Shown here: one piece after another, positions 34,102 through 41,405 of the stretch | How positions within the stretch are numbered: the stretch's first letter is position 1 | Layout: each line of letters starts with the position of its first letter | Source: Roseateles noduli | GTDB taxonomy: Bacteria > Pseudomonadota > Gammaproteobacteria > Burkholderiales > Burkholderiaceae_C | DNA: 64,000 nt | Assembly (NCBI GenBank): GCA_002205125.1 | Contig: NIOE01000002.1 | Coordinates: 682,001 to 746,000 of the forward strand | Direction: 5' to 3' | Made by a program: the position numbers and the translations under genes | Notes under the pieces: generated by a model | Told to the model about the DNA's origin: nothing | What the model saw: only the letters and a program-made list of their open reading frames with translations | Database searches by the model: none

Positions 34102-35541
34102 TCAGGCTTGCGTGTAAGCCGTCTTCACCGTCGTGTAGAACTCGGCGGCGTAGCGGCCCTGTTCGCGCGGGCCGTAGCTCGACGACTTGCGACCGCCGAA
34201 GGGCACGTGATAGTCGACGCCCGCCGTCGGCAGGTTGACCATCACCATGCCGGCCTGCGCGTGGCGCTTGAAATGCGTCGCGTGCTTCAGCGAGGTGGTC
34301 GCGATGCCGGTGGCCAGGCCGAACGGCGTGTCGTTGGCCAGATGCAGCGCTTCGTCGTAGTTCTTCGCCTTGATCACGCTGACCACCGGTCCGAAGACCT
34401 CTTCGCGGTTGATGCGCATGGCCGGGGCGGTCTCGGTGAAGAGCGCCGGCGTCAGGTAGAAGCCGGGCGCACCCGCGCTGCTGCTGGCCAGCGCCTCGCC
34501 GCCGGCGGCGAGCGTCGCGCCTTCGGCCTTGGCGATGGCGATGTACTCCAGGTCCTGCGCGAGCTGGCGCTCGTCGACGACCGGGCCGATGTCGGTGCCG
34601 GTCTTGCGGGCGTCGTCGACCTTCAGCGTCTTCATGCGCTCGACCATCGCGGCGACGAAGCGGTCATGGATGCCTTCGGTCACGATCAGGCGCGAGGACG
34701 CGGTGCAGCGCTGACCCGTCGAGAAGAAGCCGCTGTTGATCGCCGCCGCGACGGCGACGTCGAGGTCCGCGTCGTCCAGCACGACGAACGGGTTCTTGCC
34801 GCCCATCTCCAGCTGGAACTTCGCACCGCGCGCCACGCAGGCCGCCGCGACGCGCTGGCCGGTGGCCACGCTCCCGGTGAAGCTGATGGCGTCCACGCCG
34901 GCGTTCTCCAGCAGTTCGGCGCCGACCTCGGAGCCGCGGCCCATGACGAGGTTGAAGACGCCGTCGGGCAGGCCCGCGCGCTTGAGGATGTCGGCCAGGG
35001 CCCAGGCCGAGCCCGGCACCAGGTCGGCGGGCTTGAGCACCACGCTGTTGCCGAAGGCGAGGGCGGGCGCGATCTTCCACGCAGGGATCGCGATCGGGAA
35101 GTTCCACGGCGTGATCAGGCCGACGACGCCGATGGGCTCGCGGGTCACCTCGACGCCGACGCCGGGACGCACGGACGGCACGACCTCGCCGCCCACACGC
35201 AGCGCCTCGCCGGCGAAGAACTTGAAGATGTTGCCGGCGCGGGCGACTTCGCCGATCGCTTCAGGCAGCGTCTTGCCCTCCTCGCGGGCGAGGAGGTCCC
35301 CGAGTTCGGCGCGGCGCGCGAGGATCTCGGCGCCGGCGGCGTCCAGCACGTCGAAGCGCTGCTGCGGCGTGGCCAGGCTCCACTTGCCGAAGGCGTTGCG
35401 CGCGGCCGCGATCGCGGCGCGGGTCTGCGTCACGTCGGCCTGGGCGTACTCGCCGACCACGTCGCGCGTGTCGCTCGGGTTGATGTTGCGGGAAGCGCGG
35501 GGGCCGTCGACCCACTCGCCGTTGATGAGGTTCTTGAACAT
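34102..35541 (-). CDS. 2,5-dioxovalerate (alpha-ketoglutaric semialdehyde) dehydrogenase
   Basis: NAD(P)-dependent aldehyde dehydrogenase that oxidises 2,5-dioxopentanoate to 2-oxoglutarate. Seen: 479 aa; LITPWNFPIAIPAWKIAPAL split around 142-161, cofactor FTGSVATG, general-base Glu245 in QLEMGGKNP, catalytic Cys279 in FFSTGQRCTASS, and the C-terminal VPFGGRKSSSYGPREQG. The reaction is assigned from context: it lies between kdgD, whose product is this aldehyde, and the galactarate genes. The fold alone would only give a general aldehyde dehydrogenase. Confidence 0.85.
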   Translation of the reverse strand: MFKNLINGEWVDGPRASRNINPSDTRDVVGEYAQADVTQTRAAIAAARNAFGKWSLATPQQRFDVLDAAGAEILARRAELGDLLAREEGKTLPEAIGEVARAGNIFKFFAGEALRVGGEVVPSVRPGVGVEVTREPIGVVGLITPWNFPIAIPAWKIAPALAFGNSVVLKPADLVPGSAWALADILKRAGLPDGVFNLVMGRGSEVGAELLENAGVDAISFTGSVATGQRVAAACVARGAKFQLEMGGKNPFVVLDDADLDVAVAAAINSGFFSTGQRCTASSRLIVTEGIHDRFVAAMVERMKTLKVDDARKTGTDIGPVVDERQLAQDLEYIAIAKAEGATLAAGGEALASSSAGAPGFYLTPALFTETAPAMRINREEVFGPVVSVIKAKNYDEALHLANDTPFGLATGIATTSLKHATHFKRHAQAGMVMVNLPTAGVDYHVPFGGRKSSSYGPREQGRYAAEFYTTVKTAYTQA

Positions 35542-35647
35542 GTCGGACTGCTCTCTGTCTTGGACTGCGCATCGCTCGTCGCCATCGGGGATGCGGCGAG
35601 AGAAGGGGGAGCGCGCGTCGTCGTGATCGGCGCGCGCCGCTGAGGCC

Positions 35648-36562
35648 TTACTGCGGACCCAGCTTGGAGATCAGCGCGCCCAGCTCGTCGACTTCCGCCG
35701 GCTTGAGGTCGGACAGCGGCGGGCGCACCGGACCGGCGGTGTGGCCGATGAGGGTGGCGCCGGCCTTGACGATGGAGACCGCGTAGCCGTGGCCCTTGTT
35801 GCGCAGGGCGATGTAGGGCAGGAAGAACTCCTTGATCAGGCGGTCCGTCGTCGCGGTGTCGCCGGCGGCATGCGCGTTGTAGAAGTCGATGGCGGTCTTC
35901 GGGATGAAGTTGAAGACGGCCGACGAGTACACCGGGCAGCCCATGGCGCGGTAGGCGCCGGCGAAGACTTCGGCGGTGGGCAGGCCGCCCAGGTAGCTGA
36001 AGCGGTCGCCCAGCGTCTGGCGGATGGAGACGAAGGACTCGATGTCGCCGAAGCCGTCCTTGAAGCCGATCAGGTTGGGGCAGGTGTCGGCCAGCTTGAG
36101 CAGCGATTCGGGCGTCAGGCGGCAGGCGCCGCGGTTGTAGACGATGACGCCGAACCTGACGCTGCGGCACACGGCCTGCACGTGGGCGACCAGGCCTTCC
36201 TGCGACGCTTCGGTCAGGTAGTGGGGCAGCAGCAGGATGCCTTGCGCGCCCAGGCGTTCGGCTTCCTGCGCGTACTGGATCGCGACCTTGGTCGGGCCGC
36301 CGGCGCCCGCGATGATGGGCATGCGGCCCTTGCAGGTGTCGACGGCGACGCGGATGACGTCGCTGTATTCCTTGGGTTCGAGCGAGAAGAACTCGCCGGT
36401 GCCGCCGGCGGCGAACAGGGCGGTGGCGCCGTAGGGCATCAGCCATTCGAGGCGCTCCGCGTAGGGCTTGGGCGCGAAGTTCAGCTGGGCGTCGAAGTCG
36501 GTCAGCGGGAACGACAGCAGGCCGTGGGAAATCGTCTCTTTGAGGGCTTGGGGCGAGGTCAT
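35648..36562 (-). CDS. kdgD: 5-dehydro-4-deoxyglucarate dehydratase
   Basis: Decarboxylating dehydratase converting 5-dehydro-4-deoxyglucarate to 2,5-dioxopentanoate. Seen: 304 aa in the DapA/NAL TIM-barrel family; [35 protein letters not shown], Tyr142 in [12 protein letters not shown] and Schiff-base Lys168 in [16 protein letters not shown] instead of a pyruvate-aldolase pattern is typical of KdgD. First gene of the cluster; start ATG 36562, 55 bp downstream of the palindromic operator. Confidence 0.92.
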   Translation of the reverse strand: MTSPQALKETISHGLLSFPLTDFDAQLNFAPKPYAERLEWLMPYGATALFAAGGTGEFFSLEPKEYSDVIRVAVDTCKGRMPIIAGAGGPTKVAIQYAQEAERLGAQGILLLPHYLTEASQEGLVAHVQAVCRSVRFGVIVYNRGACRLTPESLLKLADTCPNLIGFKDGFGDIESFVSIRQTLGDRFSYLGGLPTAEVFAGAYRAMGCPVYSSAVFNFIPKTAIDFYNAHAAGDTATTDRLIKEFFLPYIALRNKGHGYAVSIVKAGATLIGHTAGPVRPPLSDLKPAEVDELGALISKLGPQ

Positions 36563-36616
36563 GAGGGGCTTGTCTCCGTGGCTACAACAGCGCTGGACCC
36601 TTCATCGCACCTGGAT

Positions 36617-36630
36617 TGGTACCGGTACCA
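36617..36630. promoter_or_regulatory. Palindromic operator of the galactarate operon
   Basis: TGGTACCGGTACCA is a perfect 14-bp palindrome with central CG, as expected for a LacI-family dimer. It begins 10 bp past the -10 element, overlapping the expected transcription start, so a bound repressor would block initiation. The regulator is not encoded in the window. Confidence 0.65.
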
Positions 36631-36640
36631 GCGTGAGCGG

Positions 36641-36669
36641 ATGGTAGCGAGCAGGACATCACGGTTCAA
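36641..36669 (-). promoter_or_regulatory. Sigma-70-type promoter of the galactarate operon
   Basis: Reading leftward, -35 TTGAAC (36664-36669) and -10 TACCAT (36641-36646) are exactly 17 bp apart. The operator palindrome lies immediately downstream. Further upstream, TTGTACGACAT (36675-36685 region) resembles a GntR/FadR-type site, more tentatively. Confidence 0.6.
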
Positions 36670-36888
36670 GAGGGATGTCGTACAACTGCGGGTAATCACC
36701 TAACCGCTTTTCGCGCGACCCTCCCCCGATGGAGGGCGCTCATTCGCGGGCGCCCATTGGAGGGACCCCTTCAGAGGGGGGCGACCTAGGGGTAGGTGGC
36801 TGCGGGGGCGCCGCCTACAACCGGTAGGCGATCGAGGGGTAGGGCAGTCCGCTTCATCTCCGACGCGCATCCCATCAAGGAGTCAGTC
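36670..36888. other. Non-coding region upstream of the 76-aa peptide gene
   Basis: Divergent region shared by the galactarate operon and the peptide cassette. It holds short GC-rich inverted segments (CCTCCCCCGATGGAGGG near 36719, GGGCGC/GCGCCC near 36735-36755) and a copy of the second dispersed repeat. No promoter for the rightward genes was recognised with confidence. Confidence 0.45.
36751..36785. repeat. Second dispersed repeat family, copy B
   Basis: CGCCCATTGGAGGGACCCCT followed by TCAGAGGGGGGCGAC, aligned with the copy at 22209-22242. Both copies lie upstream of operons, about 100-315 bp from the first gene. Confidence 0.5.
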
Positions 36889-37119
36889 ATGAGAACCGAA
36901 GCAAGAACCGCCTTCCAGCAGCAGGTGATCGAAGCGCTCGTCGAGAGCAAGGCCATCAACATCGACGCGGTGAGCGCGACCTTCGCCAAGTTCGGCGAGC
37001 GCGCCCTGCTGCAGGGCGAGCCGCTGGTCACCATCATCAACCGCCACGCCATCTGGAACTGCGGCTGGCCGGGGCCGGAGCTCGACATCCTGCGCGACGC
37101 GCCGCAACTGCGCGGGTGA
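36889..37119 (+). CDS. Small protein of unknown function, 76 aa (peptide of the 36.9-38.5 kb cassette)
   Basis: Not recognised. Seen: a strong AAGGAG site before ATG 36889; the first 50 residues look helical and soluble (AFQQQVIEALVESKAINIDA, FAKFGERALLQGEPLVTI), with no signal peptide or membrane helix. The last third differs in style: HAIWNCGWPGPELDILRD at 53-70 has one Cys, two Trp, and Gly/Pro turns. It ends 4 bp before the 469-aa gene, so the pair is translationally linked. The helical leader with a Cys/Trp/Gly/Pro tail is what a ribosomally made modified peptide precursor might look like, but a small regulatory or antitoxin-like partner is equally open. No claim of family. Confidence 0.7.
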   Translation: MRTEARTAFQQQVIEALVESKAINIDAVSATFAKFGERALLQGEPLVTIINRHAIWNCGWPGPELDILRDAPQLRG

Positions 37120-37123
37120 GACC

Positions 37124-38533
37124 ATGAGCGCGGTTGTCTCGATGCCCGTGGTCCGGCCGGTGGTCGGCAGGCGGTCGGTCGCGACCCGGCGTCGGGACGA
37201 CCTGCTCGGCCGCGTGCACCTCGCGGTGCGCATGGCCCGCAGGACCTTGAAGGCGGCCGTGGCCGCGGAGGAGGAGGGTCTGCTCGCCGAGGGCGGTCGA
37301 GAGGCTGCCAAGGGGCCGGTCGCGGCGACCGCGGCGGCCGCCCCGGCCGCACTGGTGCTCGGCAAGGTCGTCGGCGAGGCCGCGATGCTGCTGCGCACGA
37401 CGGCGCCGTTGCGCGGCGAGGACGAGACGCTCGATGTCGAGGCCAGGCTGCTCGCGGTGCAGCTCGTGGCGCAGGCGCGCGGGGCGCGGGTGCGGGAGCG
37501 CCTGTGCAACGACGCCGGTCGCGCGCTGGAGCATGCGTCGGCGCATCTGTTCCTCGGCGACGCCGGGTATCCCGACGAAGCCTTCGACCGGCTGCTCGAC
37601 GACATCCTCGACGGCGAGGACGCCTGCGGTCCGGAGCGTCTGCCGAATCACCAGCTCGAATGCGCCTGGCTCGACCAGATCCGGCGCGGGCGCGTCGAGG
37701 TCGAGGCGATCGACGAGGAGTTGCTCGTGGCCACCTGCATCGGATGGCCGCTCGATGTGCTGGGCTGCTCGACGCTGGACCTCTACATGTTCACCCATGT
37801 GGTGATGTACGCCTCCGACATGGGGCGACGGGCGGTGCCTCTGCCGCGACCCGTCGAGGACATCCTCGCCGAGGCGGAAGCGGGGTTGGCCGCGGCGCTG
37901 GATGCGGACAACTTCGACCTGACGGCCGAGCTGCTGTGGACGTGGCCGATGCTGCATCAGCGGTGGAGCGCGGCGGCGGTCTTCGCGTTCGAGCTGTTGA
38001 TGCAGGTGCAGGACGAGCATGCGTTCCTGCCGGGGCCGGACTACGCGCGATGGGCGGGGCGATCGGGTGGCGGTCTCGCGCATGAGGACGTGGTGCAGCG
38101 GACCTCGTACCACGCGAATCTCGTGATGGGCATGCTGTGCGCGGTGGCGCTGCAGACGGAGGGGGAGAGGCTTCCCGAGCCGACGCGGATCTCAGCCCGG
38201 GATCGGCGCCCGGTGGCGCAGTCCGCTGGCACGCGGCCGCAGTCCGTCGGCGACCTGCTCGACCGTCTGCCCGCCAGGCCGTTCGTGCCGCGGTGGCAGC
38301 GCGCCCTTGCGGCACGCGATGAGCGCGAGCGTGCCGCGTTGGCGTCGTTGTGCTTCAGCGTCTGGTTCCGCCGGGCGGCGTCCGCCAACGACATTCCGAG
38401 GCTGCGAGAAGCCTTGGCTGCGACGCTGGAACACGACGAATGCGACGGACCGTCGGCGCATCAGGCGCTGCGGCGCCTCCAGCGCATCACGGCCATCGGT
38501 CGTCTTCAAGCGGAGGCGATAGCCTCGCGCTGA
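37124..38533 (+). CDS. Uncharacterised 469-aa helical protein paired with the 76-aa peptide
   Basis: Function unknown. Seen: no signal peptide or clear membrane segment; almost entirely helix-forming, with repeated long amphipathic helices. Recognisable islands are IGWPLDVLGCSTLDLYMFTH with VVMYASDMG (207-234), LLWTWPMLHQRWSAAAVFAF (271-289) and TSYHANLVMGMLCAVAL (327-343), each with conserved-looking His, Asp and Trp; such repeated helix pairs suggest an alpha/alpha-barrel or repeat fold. The pattern reminds me of uncharacterised proteins in actinomycetes (possibly the DUF6895 group), from memory and at low confidence. The alanine/arginine-rich N-terminal 100 residues look disordered. Starts 4 bp after the peptide gene and is followed by REP-like repeats. 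Confidence 0.65.
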   Translation: MSAVVSMPVVRPVVGRRSVATRRRDDLLGRVHLAVRMARRTLKAAVAAEEEGLLAEGGREAAKGPVAATAAAAPAALVLGKVVGEAAMLLRTTAPLRGEDETLDVEARLLAVQLVAQARGARVRERLCNDAGRALEHASAHLFLGDAGYPDEAFDRLLDDILDGEDACGPERLPNHQLECAWLDQIRRGRVEVEAIDEELLVATCIGWPLDVLGCSTLDLYMFTHVVMYASDMGRRAVPLPRPVEDILAEAEAGLAAALDADNFDLTAELLWTWPMLHQRWSAAAVFAFELLMQVQDEHAFLPGPDYARWAGRSGGGLAHEDVVQRTSYHANLVMGMLCAVALQTEGERLPEPTRISARDRRPVAQSAGTRPQSVGDLLDRLPARPFVPRWQRALAARDERERAALASLCFSVWFRRAASANDIPRLREALAATLEHDECDGPSAHQALRRLQRITAIGRLQAEAIASR

Positions 38534-38539
38534 TCCACG

Positions 38540-38824
38540 ACCCTCACCCCGGCCCTCTCCCGCAGTGCGGGAGAGGGAGCAAGAGGCTGAATGACTGCCT
38601 GGACCCCGCGCGCTGCGCGCGCCCCTCACCCCCGCCCTCTCCCGCAAGCGGGAGAGGGAGTGAGAATGCACCGAGCCATTCGGAGCAGGACTAAGAGCGA
38701 GCCATTCAGCGCAGGACTAAGAGCGAGCCATTCGGCGCAGGAGTAAGAGCGAGCCATTCGGCGCAGGAGCACTGGGGTGGCCCCCTCTCCCGCACCGCGG
38801 GAGAGGGCGGGGGTGAGGGCCAGC
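38540..38824. repeat. REP-like hairpin cluster, copy 4 (three hairpins)
   Basis: Three hairpins with arms CCCTCTCCCGC/GCGGGAGAGGG and loops AGT, AA and ACC, in mixed orientation, bracketed by ACCCTCACCCCGG on the left and CGGGGGTGAGGGCCAG on the right. Between the second and third is the tandem array at 38672-38772. Fills the 316-bp convergent gap before the DUF4832 lipoprotein gene. Confidence 0.88.
38672..38772. repeat. 26-bp tandem repeat, about four copies
   Basis: Units starting at 38695, 38721 and 38747, plus a partial first unit, share GAGCCATTCGGCGCAGGA with a few substitutions, then STAAGAGC. Spacing is exactly 26 bp and there is no unique spacer between units, so it is a minisatellite and not a CRISPR array. 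Confidence 0.9.
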
Positions 38825-38849
38825 GGCCTAGGCAGTCAACAAGGCCTTA

Positions 38850-40514
38850 TCACTTCACATCGACCACGGTGCCGAGCGCGAACGCTCCCAACGTGGCATC
38901 CCACCGCTGACCCGACGCGGCGTTGTCCGCATTGGCCCACCGGATCGCGAATCGCGCGTCGGTGGCGAGACGCGCATCGCCATCGGGCAACGCCACGCTC
39001 ACCTGATAGCGACCGGCCGGCAGATCCGCCGGCACGGACGCAGCGATCGTCGCCGCCTGGTCGATGCCACTCGGCAGCCACGTCCGCGGATCCGCGCCCG
39101 AGGCATCGATGCGACGCACCTCGCCGCTCGCGGCGTTCCTGAGCACCAGCTGCACGCCGCGCGGATTGAACACCCGCGCCCAGCCGTCGTTGCGCAGATC
39201 CAGCTTCAGCGTCAAGGACTGACCCCGCGCCACCGCCGCCGCGTGCGACACCTTCACCAGCGCCAGCCGATAGCCCATCTTCCGGCGCACTTCGGCCATG
39301 CAGCCGCCCTGCACCCACTTGTCGTGGAAGGCGGTGCGGTAGTACTCGTCGTTGAGGTAGGTCAGGTTGTAGCGGGCACCCTCGCCGAGGATGTCCGCGC
39401 ACTGGCTGCGCGGCACCGCGCCGGCTTCGTCGGCCGGGTTGCAGGTCTCGCCGCCGAAGGGCGCGAGGTCCCCCAGCCGGTCGACGTAGTCGCGCTGCTT
39501 CGCCGCCGTGGTCGTGTTGTCGTCGTACGTCCCCACGTCCGTCTTGCTGGCGAGGAAGCAGTCGTTGTGCACCCCGACGCGCAGGCTGCCGCTCAGCACC
39601 GCGCTCAACGTGGGCAGCGTCGGCGCACCGTCCATCACATACGGCGGATAACGCAGCTGGATGAAGCGGCTCGCCGGCAGCGCGGCGAGCAGCGCATCGC
39701 GGATCTGGTTGCGGCTGGCCGCCGCGGTCAGGTTGTTGGAGGAGGTGTGCCACTCGCCCCACGCGCCGATGAAGCCGGCCTGCATGAACGCGATGACGTC
39801 GGCGTTGCGCTGCAGCACCGGCTTGAACTGCGCGATGTGCCCGAGCACGCGGGACAGCGGCGCGTCCTTGGCGTTCTGGTAGTCGACCTCGGACTCGGGA
39901 TAGTTGTAGACGACGCGGATCACCAGCTTCACGCCGGCGGCGCGCGCGTGGTCGAAGGCGGTCTCGACCTGCGCGAGCAGCGCCGGGGTCAGGTCTGAAC
40001 CGCGATAGGCCGACAGGTCCAGCTTGGAGAACAGCAGGCGGTAGCCGGCCTTGTAGGCGTCGTCGGCGTCGGCGCGGGTGAAGGTGTCGAGGTTGGCCCA
40101 GGTCCAGCGGTAGAAGCCGCGCTCGGGGTTGGGGAGCTCGGCATCGGTCGCGGTGAAGGTGGCGACCGTCTGGGGATCGTCGGTGCCGGCGGGCGGCACC
40201 GGCGTGGGCACCGGTGTGGTCGTCGGCGTGTCCGGCGTCGTTGGGGTCGTCGGCGTCGTCGGCGTCGTCGGCGTCGTGGGTGTCGTCGGCGTGGTCGGAG
40301 TCGTCGGCGTGGACGGCGTTTCCGGTGTGGTCGGCGTCGTCGGCGTTGTCGGCGAACTGGCACCCGTCGGTGGCGGCGTGGTTGCCACCGGCGGCGGCGA
40401 GGCCTCGCCAGCTCCCGATCCGCCGCCGCAGGCTGTGAGGATCGCCATCGAGAACGCCGCGGCGATCGGACTCAGGCCCGGGAACGGACGGCGGAGGAGG
40501 CTTTGCTTCGGCAT
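38850..40514 (-). CDS. Exported lipoprotein with DUF4874 and DUF4832 domains
   Basis: Function unknown; the domains occur in secreted proteins thought to act on carbohydrates. Seen: 554 aa; lipobox AILTACGGG (Cys about 30); a linker of about 70 residues made of TPTTPTTP repeats; then NPERGFYRWTWANL, the classic DUF4874 start, LLFSKLDLSAYRGSDL, VIRVVYNYPE, AFMQAGFIGAWGEWHTS, IQLRYPPYV and GVHNDCFLAS; the C-terminal DUF4832 part has AEVRRKMGYRLALVKVSHAA and a beta-sandwich ending ALGTVVDVK. Start ATG 40514 puts the lipobox in the normal place. Resembles a TIM-barrel glycosidase with a beta-sandwich (inference). Confidence 0.82.
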   Translation of the reverse strand: MPKQSLLRRPFPGLSPIAAAFSMAILTACGGGSGAGEASPPPVATTPPPTGASSPTTPTTPTTPETPSTPTTPTTPTTPTTPTTPTTPTTPTTPDTPTTTPVPTPVPPAGTDDPQTVATFTATDAELPNPERGFYRWTWANLDTFTRADADDAYKAGYRLLFSKLDLSAYRGSDLTPALLAQVETAFDHARAAGVKLVIRVVYNYPESEVDYQNAKDAPLSRVLGHIAQFKPVLQRNADVIAFMQAGFIGAWGEWHTSSNNLTAAASRNQIRDALLAALPASRFIQLRYPPYVMDGAPTLPTLSAVLSGSLRVGVHNDCFLASKTDVGTYDDNTTTAAKQRDYVDRLGDLAPFGGETCNPADEAGAVPRSQCADILGEGARYNLTYLNDEYYRTAFHDKWVQGGCMAEVRRKMGYRLALVKVSHAAAVARGQSLTLKLDLRNDGWARVFNPRGVQLVLRNAASGEVRRIDASGADPRTWLPSGIDQAATIAASVPADLPAGRYQVSVALPDGDARLATDARFAIRWANADNAASGQRWDATLGAFALGTVVDVK

Positions 40515-40525
40515 GAATACGGGCT

Positions 40526-40548
40526 CATTGGCTGGTTTGTTGCCAATG
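40526..40548. repeat. Small inverted repeat at the DUF4832 lipoprotein 5' end
   Basis: CATTGGC and GCCAATG flank a 9-bp spacer, 12-34 bp upstream of the start codon. It could be an operator or a leader hairpin affecting translation. Confidence 0.45.
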
Positions 40549-40634
40549 TATTTCTGCCGACGCCGCAAACGCCGCTACCGAACGCAACAGAGTGCATCGC
40601 GGGCGGTGGCTGGAAAAACCCTTTCGTTTCCGGA

Positions 40635-41405
40635 CTACTTGAGCCCGCCGCTCAGGAACGCCTTCAGACGCTCGCTCTGCGGTTTGGCCAGCACTTCGCG
40701 CGGATTGCCCTGCTCCTCCACGCGGCCCTGGTGCAGGAACATCGTGTGCGACGACACCTCGCGCGCGAAGCCCATCTCGTGGGTCACGACGATCATGGTG
40801 CGGCCTTCCGCCGCCAGGTCGCGCATCACCTTCAGCACTTCGCCGACCAGCTCCGGATCCAGCGCCGAGGTCGGCTCGTCGAAGAGCATCACCTCCGGCT
40901 CCACCGCCAGCGCGCGCGCGATCGCCACGCGTTGCGCCTCGCCGCCCGACAACTGCGCCGGATAGACGTCCTTGCGGTGCGACACGCCGACACGCGCCAG
41001 CAGCGCCTCGGCCTTCTCGATGGCCTGCGCGCGGGGCTGCTTCAGCACGTGGATGGGCGCCTCGATGACGTTCTCCAGCACCGTGCGGTGGCCCCACAGG
41101 TTGAAGTTCTGGAACACCATCGCCAGCCGCGCGCGCCAGCGCTGCAGCTGCGCCGCATCGGCGGACTTCAGGCTGCCGTCGCGGTCGCGCACGAGCTTGA
41201 GCTCCTCGGTGCCCAGCTTCAGCGTGCCTTCGAACGGCTGCTCCAGCAGGTTCAGGCAGCGCAGGAAGGTGCTCTTGCCCGAGCCGCTCGATCCGATCAG
41301 CGTGATCACGTCGCCCGGCTTGGCGGCCAGGGACACGCCCTTGAGCACTTCGCGGTCGCCGTAGCGTTTGTGGAGGTTGTCGACAACAAGACTGGCCGCG
41401 GACAT
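40635..41405 (-). CDS. hisP: Polar amino acid ABC transporter ATPase (HisP-like)
   Basis: ATPase of a basic or polar amino-acid importer. Seen: 256 aa; Walker A IGSSGSGKSTFLRC, Q-loop MVFQNFNLWGHRTVLEN, signature QLSGGEAQRVAIARAL, Walker B VMLFDEPTSALDPE and switch VVTHEMGFARE. The long insert (LVRDRDGSLKSADAAQLQRW) before the Q-loop is typical of HisP. The start codon shares its A with the stop of the deacylase gene (TGATG), so translation is coupled. Last gene of the operon. Confidence 0.9.
   Translation of the reverse strand: MSAASLVVDNLHKRYGDREVLKGVSLAAKPGDVITLIGSSGSGKSTFLRCLNLLEQPFEGTLKLGTEELKLVRDRDGSLKSADAAQLQRWRARLAMVFQNFNLWGHRTVLENVIEAPIHVLKQPRAQAIEKAEALLARVGVSHRKDVYPAQLSGGEAQRVAIARALAVEPEVMLFDEPTSALDPELVGEVLKVMRDLAAEGRTMIVVTHEMGFAREVSSHTMFLHQGRVEEQGNPREVLAKPQSERLKAFLSGGLK

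Noticed and set aside
38672-38772. Possible CRISPR-like array
   Set aside because: Copies are directly adjacent with no unique spacers, are only 26 bp apart, and no cas genes are present.
40190-40390. Regular repeats suggesting an intergenic repeat array
   Set aside because: They are in frame and encode the TPTTP linker of a lipoprotein.
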